A DNA stretch of 64,000 nt from Delphinapterus leucas (Eukaryota; Chordata; Mammalia; Artiodactyla; Monodontidae): contig NW_022097999.1 of NCBI RefSeq assembly GCF_002288925.2, positions 14,172,654 through 14,236,653 of the forward strand. Reading direction: 5' to 3'. A program made the position numbers and the translations under genes. Of the stretch, positions 11,625-22,930 are shown piece by piece. A model generated the notes under the pieces. The model made no database searches. It was not told the DNA's origin and saw only the letters and a program-made list of their open reading frames with translations. Each line of letters starts with the position of its first letter. Within the stretch, counting starts at the first letter, position 1.

Positions 11625-12251
11625 TTAACTTGCATATTTTAAATAACAAGAGATATTTAAATTGACTACCATGTATACTGAAGTTTTTACTCATATGTGA
11701 TTTGGGGACATACTCCTCCTCTCAAGAAATTTTGAGATGGCAAAGTTAATATTCTGCTTTTAGTTCATCCTCACAAGACGTGAACAAGTCAAAATAAGAC
11801 TTTTCTTGGAAGACTCATGATCTAAATTGAACTAAATTACTAAAAATTAGAGTTCTTAAATATTACTTTTGTTTCATATTTTTAATTCAAGCATACCAAT
11901 TTTATAAAAATTATAATTATGAAAAAATTTAATGTTTATTGTTTAAAAATCTAATTTAAATTTTAAAATTACATTTATTGACTCAAAAGGGATATAATAT
12001 TCTTCCTAAAGTTATCACTCTCAATATTCACATTATTTTCCTGTATATTTAACTATTTTTTTAGCATAAAATTAATAGCTTTTATATTCATCCTTAATTA
12101 TTATATAGCATTTTGTTTGTATGGTAATAAACATTTATTTATGTTTATCAGTGTTGGTTGATAGTCTTTTAACATATAAAGTATGTAAGATATTTCACTC
12201 CAGTTATATTTAGAATCCTTTCCTATTAAAAAAAGTTTAAGTAAAATAGTA

Positions 12252-12371
12252 GGGACTTCCTGGGTGGTCCAGTGGCTAAGACTCCACGTTTCCACTGCAG
12301 GGGGCACGGGTTTGATCCCTGGTCAGGGAACTAAGATCCCGCATGCTGCGCGGTGTGGCCAAAAAAAAAAA
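12252..12371 (+). repeat. CHR-type SINE, short form (sense)
   Basis: Begins 'gggacttcctgggtggtcc', passes 'gggtttgatccctggtcag' (B box) and ends 'gcggtgtggcc' followed by an A-run. This is the approximately 110-base cetartiodactyl form that lacks the long body. Flanking A- and T-rich DNA hides the target duplication. The antisense open frame at 12101-12307 is SINE-derived. Confidence 0.88.
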
Positions 12372-12867
12372 GTTTTAACAGTAAATCCAAGTGACATGCC
12401 TTGCTTGTAAATCTGATGCTGTTATTCTGATTGGATACATGATAACCTACATGATCACTGATCATGACAAGTTCAGGGATGCCAGAAATGACATCAAAGT
12501 AAGCACTGGCTATTAGGCTGAGGCCAAAGTCAGATTGTACATTTGACTAAATATTGGGGCAGAAGCCACCCCTTCATCATTTCCACTTAGGGAAACTAGG
12601 GCTGAAAATGAGCTTACTGTATAGAAGGTATGTCCTGAAACTACCTGGTGTTGCTGTGGTAGAAGTATACTTTTGTTCTTTATGGACCGAGATGATTTAA
12701 AAAGTAGTGACGTACACGTGGTTGTTATTGAATGAATGTTTACATAATAATGGCCTGTGATGGGCATCTCATCTTTTTTGGGAAATTGCCTTTTTGATTA
12801 TTCTTATGCAGATTTTTTAAACTTTTGGAGTATTTTTACTCTACATGGAACAGAGAATAGTATAAAG

Positions 12868-13078
12868 CAGAGGTTAGCAGACTTTTTGCAAAGGGCCAGA
12901 GGGTAAAGTATTTTATACTATGGGCATCATTTATGGTCTCTGTCACAACAACTCTGCTCTGCTGCTGTACACACAGGGCAGCCACAGACAATGTATAAAT
13001 GGATGGGTGTGACTGTGTCCCAGTAAAACTTTATTCACAAAGGCAGGGTGCCTGTGGGCTGTAGTTTGTCAGCCCTTG
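12868..13078. mobile_element. Non-autonomous hAT/Charlie-type DNA transposon relic
   Basis: Left end 'cagaggttagcagactt' and right end 'agtttgtcagcccttg' are inverted copies of the familiar MER-type terminal phrase 'caggggtcagcaaact'. The body contains 'gcaaagggccagagggtaaa', 'ggtctctgtcacaacaac' and 'gcagccacagacaatgta'. A related copy in the opposite orientation lies at 31143-31345. The possible 8-base target pair (gtataaag / gcttaaac) matches at only 5 of 8 positions. Confidence 0.7.
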
Positions 13079-13376
13079 GCTTAAACTATATTCTCATGAA
13101 AAATTGCTGCGTTCTTACAATAGAAAGTAACTTCACTTTGATAACACACAACGTCACTTAAAGTCACTAGGGATTTGGATGGTCTAGTTAAGTTGCCCAG
13201 CTTGTTCTGTCCTGCCTCTAATGGTCTGAAATGCAGCTTGCTTGATTACAGGTAGAAAAGTTGGCTTATTTATTTCCTCCAGAGGCAGAGACTTACTTTG
13301 GTTATCAGTTTTTAAATTTCAGTGTCGTGGAGGAAAACCTTTTTCAGCTTTAAAAAGGCAACTTTAGTATAGTACT

Positions 13377-13395
13377 CCACTCCCTGGTGGCAAAA
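13377..13395 (-). promoter_or_regulatory. CTCF-like motif (weak candidate)
   Basis: On the minus strand this reads ttttgccaccagggagtgg, sharing the CCACCAGGG core of the CTCF motif but not the following GGCGC. It lies in an intron of PHF21A outside any SINE. Sequence resemblance only. Confidence 0.25.
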
Positions 13396-14100
13396 GCAGA
13401 AAGGAAAATGAAGGACTTTTTTCATTGAAGAATGTGGCTAGCCTTTTAGGCTGCATTAGTAAAAATGTATATGTATAAAACCTTATGTTTCTATTTCCTT
13501 GAGTTCTTGGAATGTGTGTTATTACTATTTTGTAGATTAAGACCAGGATATAGAAGAGTTACCACTGTCATATATGAAGTAGATTATAGTAACATATACC
13601 TTGTGTATTTGGAGGTCACATGGCTGGCAATCTCAGCTATCCAAAATGTATACCTTAGCACCTGAAGTAAGGTTTTTGACAAGCTAGAATAAATGTTAGA
13701 AGTCACACAAGATTATACATTTTACTCAAGGGGGATTTCTTAGGCTATTCACTCATCTTAGAATTACTTCACTGAGTGTATCACAAAGCAGCTCAGAAGT
13801 AGCAAATTGGAATTGGGGTTCAGGGGCTCTTAGAGGGAGGCATAGTAATAGTAGCAAGATTTGCTAGCTGACTGCTTGGCATTAAGGAGTAGACTGAAAA
13901 ACTCAAATGCAGGCACAAGAACTCTTTAGGACACAGCAGTTTGGGGCCTTTATCGTAAGGACCTTTTTGTATTGTTTGCAGAATAGTATATTGAGGTAAT
14001 CATGCCTCTAAGTGTCATTAAATGCTGCTTTTTTTCTATTTAATAAGGCAGATAAGTATATAATATATTTTAGAAAGGTTTTATTTTACGACTAAAAACT

Positions 14101-14342
14101 ATTATTTATTTATTTATGACTGTGCTGGGTCTTCGTTGTGGCGTGTGGGTTCTTCATCGCGGCATGCGGGCTTCTCTAGTTGTGGCGTGTGGGCTCCAGA
14201 GTGCGCGGGTTCAATAGTGCGGTGTGCAGGCTTAGTTGCCCTGCAGCTTGTGGGATCTTAGTTCCCCGACCAGGGATTGAACCCATGTCCCCTGCATTGG
14301 AAGGCGGATTCTTAACCACTGGACTACCAGGGAAGTCCCTAT
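14101..14342 (-). repeat. CHR SINE, long form partly deleted (antisense)
   Basis: The plus strand starts with a TTTA tail, then 'gctgggtcttcgttgtgg', several 'ttgtggcgtgtggg' units, 'gttccccgaccagggattg', and ends with the head 'ccagggaagtccc'. The target gactaaaaact is duplicated at 14090-14100 and 14343-14353. Confidence 0.93.
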
Positions 14343-15231
14343 GACTAAAAACTTTAAAAGTGTCTTGTCACCCAAAGAGAGGGACAGATTTTTCAGCTAT
14401 GTGAAAAATTCACTTGGAGAACAGCTTATTCCTAGATACTTTTAGGACTCAGCCTTCTGACATTCCTTTATGCTTCAAATTCTTCCGTCCCTGGTTATTG
14501 TTACCTTTGGGCAGTGATGCTTTTGGAAGTTGGGTTAGGTCAGTTGACATCCATTTTTCTTTGTTTTTCATTTTTTGGACTTATGTGTTCCCTAGTAAAG
14601 GTCTTTCTCATTCAGTATTCTGGTAATACTCTCCTTCCCACAGGAACCCAGGTAGGTAAAATTTTGCATTACTTTTCCTTCGCTTCCTTACTCTCAAATA
14701 CTGAGCATCACTGCCCCACTGAGTACGTCCCCCCTCCCCCCACAGAGAGGACAGTGGCAGAGTCACATCTGACACTAGGCTCCTTCTGTGAACCAAACCC
14801 ACAGACTCGCCAAATCTGTTTGCTGTATACAAACAGGCCTGTTTTTGTTTGGGAGCACCTTCTTTCCAGGACTTACTTGGGACTCTAGACAATGACAACC
14901 TTTTAAAGGGATGTTTGGCTTTTGGAGCATTCAGCTTATTTAAATTGTCTTTTAAAAGCTCCCCTCCCCCAGCCCATCTCCAGATTTGTTTAAAGGCGGG
15001 AGGCTCTTAGTTTCAAATATAAAGCGATAGTTTGAATTTTTTTTTTTATTATTAAGAGGAGTGTTTCATTAACTTTTTATATGGATCACAGAAGCTTTTG
15101 GTCTGTTCTGATTGTGGTATTGCTTATTTTTTTGTGTGGGCTTAAAACTCTAGATTTTGGGGGCTGAGCCTGATTAGCCATAGTGAGTTTATATGTAAGA
15201 CTGATGGCTCTTTTTCTCTTTTTATTATCAG

Positions 15232-15264
15232 AAACTGGTTGCTCAAATGAAGCAGGATCCACAG
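15232..15264 (+). CDS. PHF21A: PHF21A second coding exon, residues 19-29
   Basis: A 33-base exon, 11 whole codons, encoding KLVAQMKQDPQ. The acceptor is a T-rich tract ending 'tattatcag' and the donor is 'cag|gtaaaa'. Phase 0 at both ends, so it joins the exon at 11071-11124 and the one at 17440-17505 without a shift. Because it is symmetric, skipping it would keep the reading frame and remove 11 residues. It is too short to be found as an open reading frame; I identified it from the known order of residues in PHF21A together with the splice sites. Confidence 0.95.
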
Positions 15265-17439
15265 GTAAAATACTACTTTTATTCATTTAATTTTTAAATA
15301 AAAATAATTTAAAATAAAGTGACCATAAGATATTAAAATACAGGCAATACTTAGGTTTTAGAAATTATCTCATCTGTAACAGCAATTTTTTTTAGTACAT
15401 TGGTCTTCATGTTATAAGAATTAAGAAAGCTCCAGTCATTCTATTATAATATAGCTATTATTTCATCTTTGTTAGTGTTATTTTGCTTGTATTTTATGTT
15501 AATTGCTTTGAATATTTTGGGAAAAAGAATTGCGAGTTAATACTCTTCATATAGCTTAAATTTCATTTCCACAAGCCCACTTACTCAAAATCAGAGTTTG
15601 CAAGGCTTTCTGTAATCTCAGAATTATTGAATATGGCCCAGAACCATTTTTATTTTCTCATAGTTTATAGCATAGAACATTTAAGTACTTAATCTCACCA
15701 TGTTCAGAATAGAATTTTAGAATACTTTTTTAAAAGCATTTTTAAAAATTTCATTTTTGAAAGAGCCCTTAGAGAGGGTTTTAAAGAACCTTATATAGTA
15801 ATTCATCAGGTGTTACCTTTTCTTTAAAGTCTCATAGGGGTTTTTGGCTCAGGCATTTTATTTTCTATCCCTGAAGAGAAATCTTCCTAAAAATTTATCT
15901 TGTCTTTAATTAGTATATTTATTGTTCAGGCAGTGTCTCTTTTGCAGCAATTAGACAGTGGGTCATAAGTATGGAGAGTATTTATTTAGACATTCTCAGG
16001 ATTTCTCCCTTGCATTTGTTTACTCATAATCTGTTCACAGAACACCTACCTAGACCCATTGATGGTGGGGTGTGTGTGTGTGTATATGTATATTTGTATA
16101 TGTACACACACATTTTTTTTTTTAGCTTGTTAAACATACCATACATGCCTCATTGTAAAGTTAAGTAAGCTTCTTGGATTAAAGAATGGTACTGAGGCAG
16201 ATTGATTTTTGGAAGTGGGAAATAATATTCATTTCTACAAAGTTAGCTCCCAGTGGCTTAACTATTGTGTTTTTAACACAAACCATTGATTCTGAGAGCT
16301 GGCAGTGATATCCACTTAACTCCTGTTTGACAGTCCAACTTCTTTGAGAAGCTTCTCCATTTAAATTTTTTTAAATATATATTATAATTTAAATTAGGTT
16401 TAGGGAACCAAGAGTCAGTAGACCTTAGATGAATAGATTCTTTTATATTTAATATGGTAACCTATGTTATCAGCAACTGAAATATTGTTAGAAAACTTCA
16501 GCATTTCTGATATAGCTGGCAGTCATGCAACAGAGCAGTCTTAATGTGAAGAATCTGAGGAGGCAGTAAGTTGCTGGACAGTCTTGTGGGTGATCTCATT
16601 AGAGAGGTCTTATATCACATGCTGTCACAAAAAAGACCACATGGAGTAAACGTGAAGGGGAGGATGTATGCCCGGACCCTGTCAGAAGACCAGGCAGGAT
16701 GAATTGAAAGAATTGCATGTGAAAGGGCGAAGGAAAAGTAGTCTCTCATTGGGGTGGTATTCAATCTGCTAGCGATCCTGTTACATTAAGCTTTTGAAAA
16801 CCTTAATTTTGGATTTTTCTCTCATGTGAGTAAAAGACAAGCACGCTCAGTGTATCTCATTTAAAATAGTATTCTTTTCTGATTCCTAACATTTTAGAGC
16901 TGAGAAGTTGCCCTGGTAGTCAGTATGTTAATTTGAATGATGTAGTGTTTAAGGCAGTTGCAGCACTGACAGCTTTTCAAATCTAGGCTAAAATAACAAA
17001 TGTACTCTACTAAATAAGGGAGAGGGCAAGCAGAGAAAAACCTTTTTTTTTTTTTTTTGACTGATAATGCCGTTAAGCATGCAGTGTGTTCATACTTACA
17101 ACTGATTAGTGGAGCTTTAGGTTTTCTGTCAACTGTTACTTCTTATGAAGAATAACTATTTTAGTAGAAAGGAGTAGTATTACAGTACAAAACGCTGAAA
17201 TATAAAACTTCTTGCAATTGCAAAGGAGCTTACCCCTGTTCTAGTGTTAGCAACCTACATTTAGGATCTATGCACTGGGTGGTGGTAATATGACTACAGT
17301 TTAATGCATGACAAATATGATTGGCTAAATGCTTAAGATTGCTTCATCATTTGTAATACAGTTTGCATAAAGTCATCTTGCTACTCTTCTGTTAACAAAT
17401 GAAATATCTTCCTCACAGATATTTTTTCTTTCCAATCAG
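15265..17439. other. PHF21A: PHF21A intron between the second and third coding exons
   Basis: A 2.2 kb AT-rich intron with donor gtaaaa and acceptor 'ttctttccaatcag'. It contains a short TG/TA-rich simple repeat at about 16067-16100 and a 16-18 base T-run near 17043-17059. I recognise no transposon clearly and no other gene. Confidence 0.8.
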
Positions 17440-17505
17440 AATGCTGATTTAAAGAAACAGCTTCATGAACTTCAAGCCAAAATCACAGCTTTGAGTGAGA
17501 AACAG
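17440..17505 (+). CDS. PHF21A: PHF21A third coding exon, residues 30-51
   Basis: A 66-base exon encoding 22 residues, [19 protein letters not shown] followed by EKQ. This is the predicted N-terminal helical or coiled-coil part of PHF21A, with leucines and isoleucine at heptad-like spacing. The acceptor is 'tttctttccaatcag' and the donor 'cag|gtaggg'. Phase 0 at both ends. In the protein the next residues begin with a KR-rich stretch. I find no exon for them in the remaining 46.5 kb, so the intron after this exon is very long and runs out of the window. The order, phase and sequence agree with a functional gene: no frameshift or stop is seen in the 51 codons present. Confidence 0.96.
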
Positions 17506-20129
17506 GTAGGGGAAAAAGGAGGGGGGGCATATTTTTAACATTGTGTTCTAAAGATATGTCTGCTCGAGGCTTCTAGGAGAACTGCTATTTTTCCTCATGT
17601 GTGAAAATAAGTGTGGGCAGCCAGACTCAGTTTTAATTTTGTTTGAGATCTGTTTATCTATTTTTATTTTTGGTTGAAATCAGTCTCTAGCGTACCCCAT
17701 GGGTATATGTTACTGGCAAATATCTAAAAGCAGGGTGGCAGGCTGCTGTTAACTGTGTTAATTAAACTCTGTAGTTTACCCATAGAGGATAGGGGCAGAG
17801 AAAGTTAGTGGGAGTATGTGATAGAGAATCTTAGAGTTGCTGGATGTGCCTTGTTACCTGTTTTAAAGGCTTGAGATGACATTGAACTTAACGTGGAGTG
17901 GTTGTAAGTAGATTGCTCTAAGTGTAGATCTCCCATTCTGATTATTGTCATTCCTTTATGTTAATCTTTGTCAGATATTGACCTACTATTATGTGAAAAA
18001 ACTTTGGTGGAGCCTTGTTAGATATATTCTATATAGGACAAAAAAAGAACATCTTGCTTTTTTTCCCAGGGACATCTGGAAAGTGTTCTTTGGAATTTCT
18101 TGTATAATGACCTCCACTTCGCCAATTCAGGCAGCTCCTGCCACCAGGTGGAGTGTGACAATTGATAGAGCTATAAGTAAACGTCTGTGGTAATCTGACA
18201 AAGCATTTGTTTTCTTGTTCCTTCCCTACCACTCTCCCTCTGGTTAAAAGGGGTGGTTTTGGAGTAGATTAATGTGTGAACCAAAATGATGAGGTGATTT
18301 GCAATTGATAGTTCATACTAGTGATATCTTATTGAAGATTTTTAGCTATATAGTTCTCAGTTATTGATTTTTGTGTTTTTCTAAAAACTTTTATTTAGTG
18401 AAATAATAGCAATGAGAGTAATTTATTCCTGGAGATTCCTGATTGTGTTTATATTATGTATTGTATTGTGTTTTCATTTAACTAAGGGGAGAAATAAATT
18501 TTGAGAACTATGTGGAATAGATACGAATCATAAATGTTTCAGAATAGAATCTTTTTCCAAGCTTAGTGAACAATTGCTTTCTTCTCCCCTCTCCTATTCT
18601 AATGCTTCTGCATTCCCCCATCTTGTCTTCTTCAGAAATAAGAGGTATTTTAGATTATGGAATTGCCAAACTAAAATTGGGAGGAGGTAACATGGTGGAG
18701 AACAATTTGTAAGGAAAAATATAAACAGAGTTTGTTAGACGTATTTGGCTCTGAAAGTGATTCATTTCTCTAAAGTCAAAATGATGTGTGTTAGTGAAAA
18801 TGTTCTAGCTTTAAAATTCTGTTAGCACTGAGCCTCCTTAAAATTTCAGGGTTAGTTTGACAAGATGCCAATGAATGAGTCACTTTTGCTGAAAAATTCA
18901 CGTGTTCTAGCGGGGAAAGAAGGGGAGAACTGATTAGTGGAGTAGGGGATAGGGGATGCTGTCACAAAGTTAAGACAACCTAAGGCTACATTTGGGGAAA
19001 ATGGGGCAATTGTAAAAAAGGTACATTTATTTGAAATTTTTATGAGAACTGATGTAAAGATTTGGTTTATTTCTGTAACTTTTTATTCTTTAATTTTTTT
19101 CCTGCTAGGTACCTCACTTAGTAGAACATTGCAACCATTTATGTTTAGTAAGACGTTTCATCAAGTGGCAAACTCTGTCATCTGAACTAAATTTGGATTT
19201 TAGAACCTAGAATTTTAAAAAATGCGTGTAGCATCAGGAAAATCTTAGGTATACAAAGTAAAGAAAGCTAGTGTCAGAAACTAAAATGCAGTCTTGGCAG
19301 TTTTTAAAGTATTTGCTTAACTGTTGAAACAACCTTTTTGATAGAACAGAATATGTATCATTTTTAGGTAGGATAGTACTTGAAGGAAGCACAGCTATAA
19401 AATTCAAAAGCTGGTCCTTCCTCAGACCTATTTCCAACATGAAACACTGATAATTTTGTTTAAAATGGTTTTATTTTAGAACAAACTCCCAATGCTGTAT
19501 GCCCAGCTTTTTGTTTTTCCTTCTCAAAAGATCTACTTAGCCTCTGGCAAAACTTACTGATTTTCCTTCTACTTTAATAACTGAAATCTGAATTACCTTA
19601 CTCGCATGACTAATAATTTAATATTAAATTTTTGGTTGTGCGAAAAAATTTAAATATGGAAACGTTCAAAGAATGTCATATTCGAGAATTAACAGCTATT
19701 AACCCTTTGTCATATTTGTTTCCGTTCTTTTTCTATATGCATTTTTCTATAATCATTGTTCCAAATCCACTTGAAAACTTAATTATAGAAATAATAAAAG
19801 CATATGTTCTCTTATTTTGCTTTATTAAAAAATAAAACACTGCAGAGAGTCACCGATTCTAACAGTAGGCACTCATCAGTTCTTATTTGTTATTGCTACC
19901 TCAGTCTTTGATACTTATTCTGTTTCTTCCTCAAGACTAATTACAAAATGGTGCACTCCATTTCGGAAAATATAGTCTTTATTAAGCATCCTTCGTGGCT
20001 AAAACTCAGTGAATTTCAATGAATTCCTGTTAGATAGTTCCAGTGCTTCAACCTATAATTTGAGATTTCTGAACAGAAGCTCCCCATGGCAGTTTTTGAA
20101 GTCATCTTCTTGACCCACAGGGCTTTAAT
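17506..20129. other. PHF21A: Start of a very large PHF21A intron, no gene recognised
   Basis: Mostly AT-rich unique-looking DNA. The open frames at 17945-18193 (plus), 19234-19440 (minus) and 19632-19835 (plus) have no domain, no splice context and AT-driven composition, and I do not regard them as genes. A CTCF-like motif is listed separately at 18138-18156. Confidence 0.6.
18138..18156 (+). promoter_or_regulatory. CTCF-like motif candidate
   Basis: Reads ctgccaccaggtggagtgt. It follows the CTCF consensus form 'TGCCACCAGGGGGCGCT' through the CCACCAGG core, with deviations after it. It lies outside any SINE, 633 bases after the third coding exon. Resemblance only; occupancy is unknown. Confidence 0.35.
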
Positions 20130-20142
20130 TTGTGGTTGACAG

Positions 20143-20327
20143 GTTTTTTTTCCTAAACGTTAAAAGTACATTTATATATTTATTTATTTGGCTGCGTCAG
20201 GTCCTAGTTGCGGCATGCAGGATCTTTAGTTGCGGCTAGTGGGATCTAGTTCCCTGACCAGGGCTCGAACCCGGGCCCCCTGCATTGGGAGCGTGGAGTC
20301 TTAGCCACTGGACCACCAGGGGAGTCC
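20143..20327 (-). repeat. CHR-type SINE (antisense) with imperfect target duplication
   Basis: T-rich tail, then 'atttggctgcgtcaggtcc', 'agttgcggcatgcaggatc', 'gttccctgaccagggctcg' and the head 'ggaccaccaggggagtcc'. Flanking copies ttgtggttgacag (20130-20142) and ttgtggtagacag (20328-20340) differ at one position and fix the ends. The mismatch suggests moderate age. Confidence 0.88.
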
Positions 20328-21261
20328 TTGTGGTAGACAGTTTTAACCCAGACTTGATTAGCTAAGTAAATTATATGTTATATAGCCATTAAAAATCATG
20401 GTTTCAAAAATGTTTTAATGACATAAGAATGCACTTATGGTAAAATAAATGAAAAAGCACATGCAACTTCATATGCATTACAATTCCATTTTTGTGTGTT
20501 GTGTGTATGTATGTATGTAGGCATATAAGTGTATAAAAACAGCGTCAGTATAAAATGCTGTTGCAAAGTGATGATTTACAGGTAGTTTATTTTTTCTTTA
20601 TAGTCTTATGTATATTTGCTACAGTCTCCACAATAAATACGTTTCCTTTTCATAATCAGAAATAGACAAGAAACAATTATTTAAAAAAAAATTTTAACAC
20701 CAAATTCTTGTCTTTTCCAGGGAGGGTTAGCATTTAAAAATCTAATGACATTCTCCTTATGGTTTATGAACCACTCTAATCAGAGAATCCAACTATTTTA
20801 AACACTAGTAGTACTGAAGTGTAGAAGCAACTGTTAATTTCTTTAATAGCATTTGTTCTCATTCTGCACTCCTCCCCTCTCATTTTTGACATGTGTATGT
20901 GGTCTTTTGCTTGTCATAATGGATATTCTAATATTGGAGCCAATGCACTTACTTGCTTTAGTGCTCTGCTTTCATTCTAATTCATTCATTGTAGAAGCAA
21001 TCTTAACATCCCAGTTTGTTGCTTATTCCTACTGAGATTCAGGCTTAGGCCATAGTAGTTTCATCTTTGATTTCCCCCGCCTTGAGGGGTTTGCCACCCC
21101 ACCTCCCTTCACCTGGTGCTCTCCTGGCCAGGCATCAGGTAGGTTGCAACTTAAAAGTTACTTCCTCAGAGGACCTATCCCTGAAACCCCTTCGTCCTGT
21201 CAAAACCAACAGTTTCTATTATAATCTCTCATTGAACCTTTCATCTTTCCTTCATAGCTGT

Positions 21262-21690
21262 GCCATTTAGGATTAGGTTCAGCTGTGGATGACTGAAAAC
21301 CCAAAATGAAAATGACTTAAACAAGGTAGAATTTTATCTGTCTCATGTGAAAGCTCTGTAGGTGTAATAAGGCTGGTGACAGTGGTTCCACAGTGCCAGG
21401 GAACCCAGGCTCCTCCTATTCTATTGCTCTGCCATTCTCAGCATGAAGCTTCCACATCATCGTCCAAAATAGCTGCTCCATCTGGTAAGAAGGGGGAAAG
21501 CAAGCCCTTTATTTTTAAGGATGTTTACTGGAAGTTGCATGCCTTGCTTCCAATTAGATCCCATTGGTCAGAACTTGGTCGCATGGCCCCAAGTAGGAGC
21601 AGGGAATGCTGGGAAGTATAGTCCATTCCAGGTGGCCATGGGCCAATAAAATTCAGTGAGCAAGTACTGAGTAAGAAGGGGGAAATAAAT
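21262..21690. repeat. Ancient mammalian interspersed repeat, family not named
   Basis: Contains 'acttaaacaaggtagaattt', 'ctcctattctattgctctgc', 'ccattggtcagaacttgg' and 'cgcatggccccaagtagg', a combination I know from diverged mammal-wide repeats of the type that begins near a 'gtttattt' and ends near 'catggcc'. The open frame at 21376-21621 is part of it. Confidence 0.35.
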
Positions 21691-22028
21691 ACTGGGGATA
21701 ATTAGCAATTTCTACCACAATAGTTTATCACAATTTGTAATTACATATATATGATTATTATTTTTTAATATCTGTCTTCCTCACTAGACTGTTTCAAGAA
21801 GTCAGGGAACATACTTATTTACTTTATTCCAAGTATAGTATTTAGCATAAAATAATATTTAGCACAGAAAATCATTTGTACTTCTTAAAAGAATTATTTT
21901 ATCTACCTGATCTTTTTCTCTACTTGTAGATATTTTTTAAACAGTGCATCTTGCTTTTTATACTTTTTAAACTTAAATATTATGAACATTATCATACATT
22001 TTTGTGTGTTCTTTAAGAACGTAATTCT

Positions 22029-22277
22029 TTTTTTTCCTTCAATTTTATTTAATTTAAGTAATTTATTTTTGCTGCACTGGGTCTTAGTTGTGGCACACGG
22101 GATCTTCATTGCGGCATGTGGGATCTTTTAGTTGCGGCATGCGGGCTCTTAGTTGCGGCATGCAAACTGTTAGTTGTGGCATGCATGTGGGATCTAGTTC
22201 CCCGACCAGGGATCGCACCCGGGCCCCCTGCATTGGGAGCGTGGAGTCTTAACCCCCTGGACCACCAGGGAAGTCCC
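22029..22277 (-). repeat. Long CHR SINE (antisense)
   Basis: Starts with a T-rich tail, then 'gctgcactgggtcttagttg' and successive 'gttgcggcatgcgggctc'-type units, 'gttccccgaccagggatcg', and ends 'ccaccagggaagtccc'. The target is duplicated imperfectly: aagaacgtaattct at 22015-22028 and aagaacataatttt at 22278-22291. The open frame at 22116-22427 is SINE plus flank. Confidence 0.9.
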
Positions 22278-22479
22278 AAGAACATAATTTTTAATAGTTT
22301 TAAATATTTAATAGTCTGGCTAGATCATAACTTATTTAACTATTCACACTATTGTTTGATGATAGAATGTTTTCAGTTTTCTGTTGTTTATAAATGTTGC
22401 TATGATAAATTCACCCTAAATATGTGAATCTGTTCTCTCTAATTGCCCCAGGATACATTCTCAGGTGTGAGATTATTGG

Positions 22480-22930
22480 GTGTATTGGTCAGCTATTGCC
22501 ATAACAGTTCTGCATAACAAACCAGTGTTTTATTGAGTTACAACACTAAGGGTTTATTTTCACACTGGGTCTAGATCCTCCTCATCTAGGCTGGGCTTGG
22601 CCAGGCAAATCTACTTCAGTTTGTGGGTTGGTTGGCCTGCCTCAGGCTGTAGGTTGGGTTAGATCTCCTCTAAATGTGTTTGTTCTGAGGCCTATCATGA
22701 AGGGGCAGCAACTGCCTGGGGCATAGTCATATCATGGTTTATCACCAGAGTGTAAGAAATAAGCCAAACTACCAGAACATGTTTTAAGCCTCTGCTGGTA
22801 TCAAGTCTCATTAGCCAAAACAAACCATGTGGCCAAGCCTTGCAAAATTACATGACAAAGGGTGTGAATGTATAATTTTATGACAGAGAGAATATGAAGA
22901 GTTGAAAGCAATAATCCATCTACCATTCTT
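22480..22930. repeat. Ancient interspersed repeat, probably a MER-type DNA transposon
   Basis: 'ggtcagctattgccataac', 'ctgcataacaaaccagtg', 'aagggtttattttcacac', 'aggctgtaggttgggtt' and 'catgtggccaagcc' occur in the order of a common, old 'ctattgctgcgtaacaaacc' repeat of mammals. I cannot name the subfamily with certainty. Confidence 0.4.

Larger units (their letters stand above)
11125..15231. other. PHF21A: PHF21A intron between the first two coding exons
   Basis: A 4.1 kb intron with donor gtatgt and acceptor 'ctctttttattatcag'. It holds a truncated L1 (11453-11624), a short CHR SINE (12252-12371), a hAT-like element (12868-13078) and a CHR SINE (14101-14342). The rest is AT-rich, and the open frames at 14414-14898 on both strands have no exon support. 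Confidence 0.8.
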
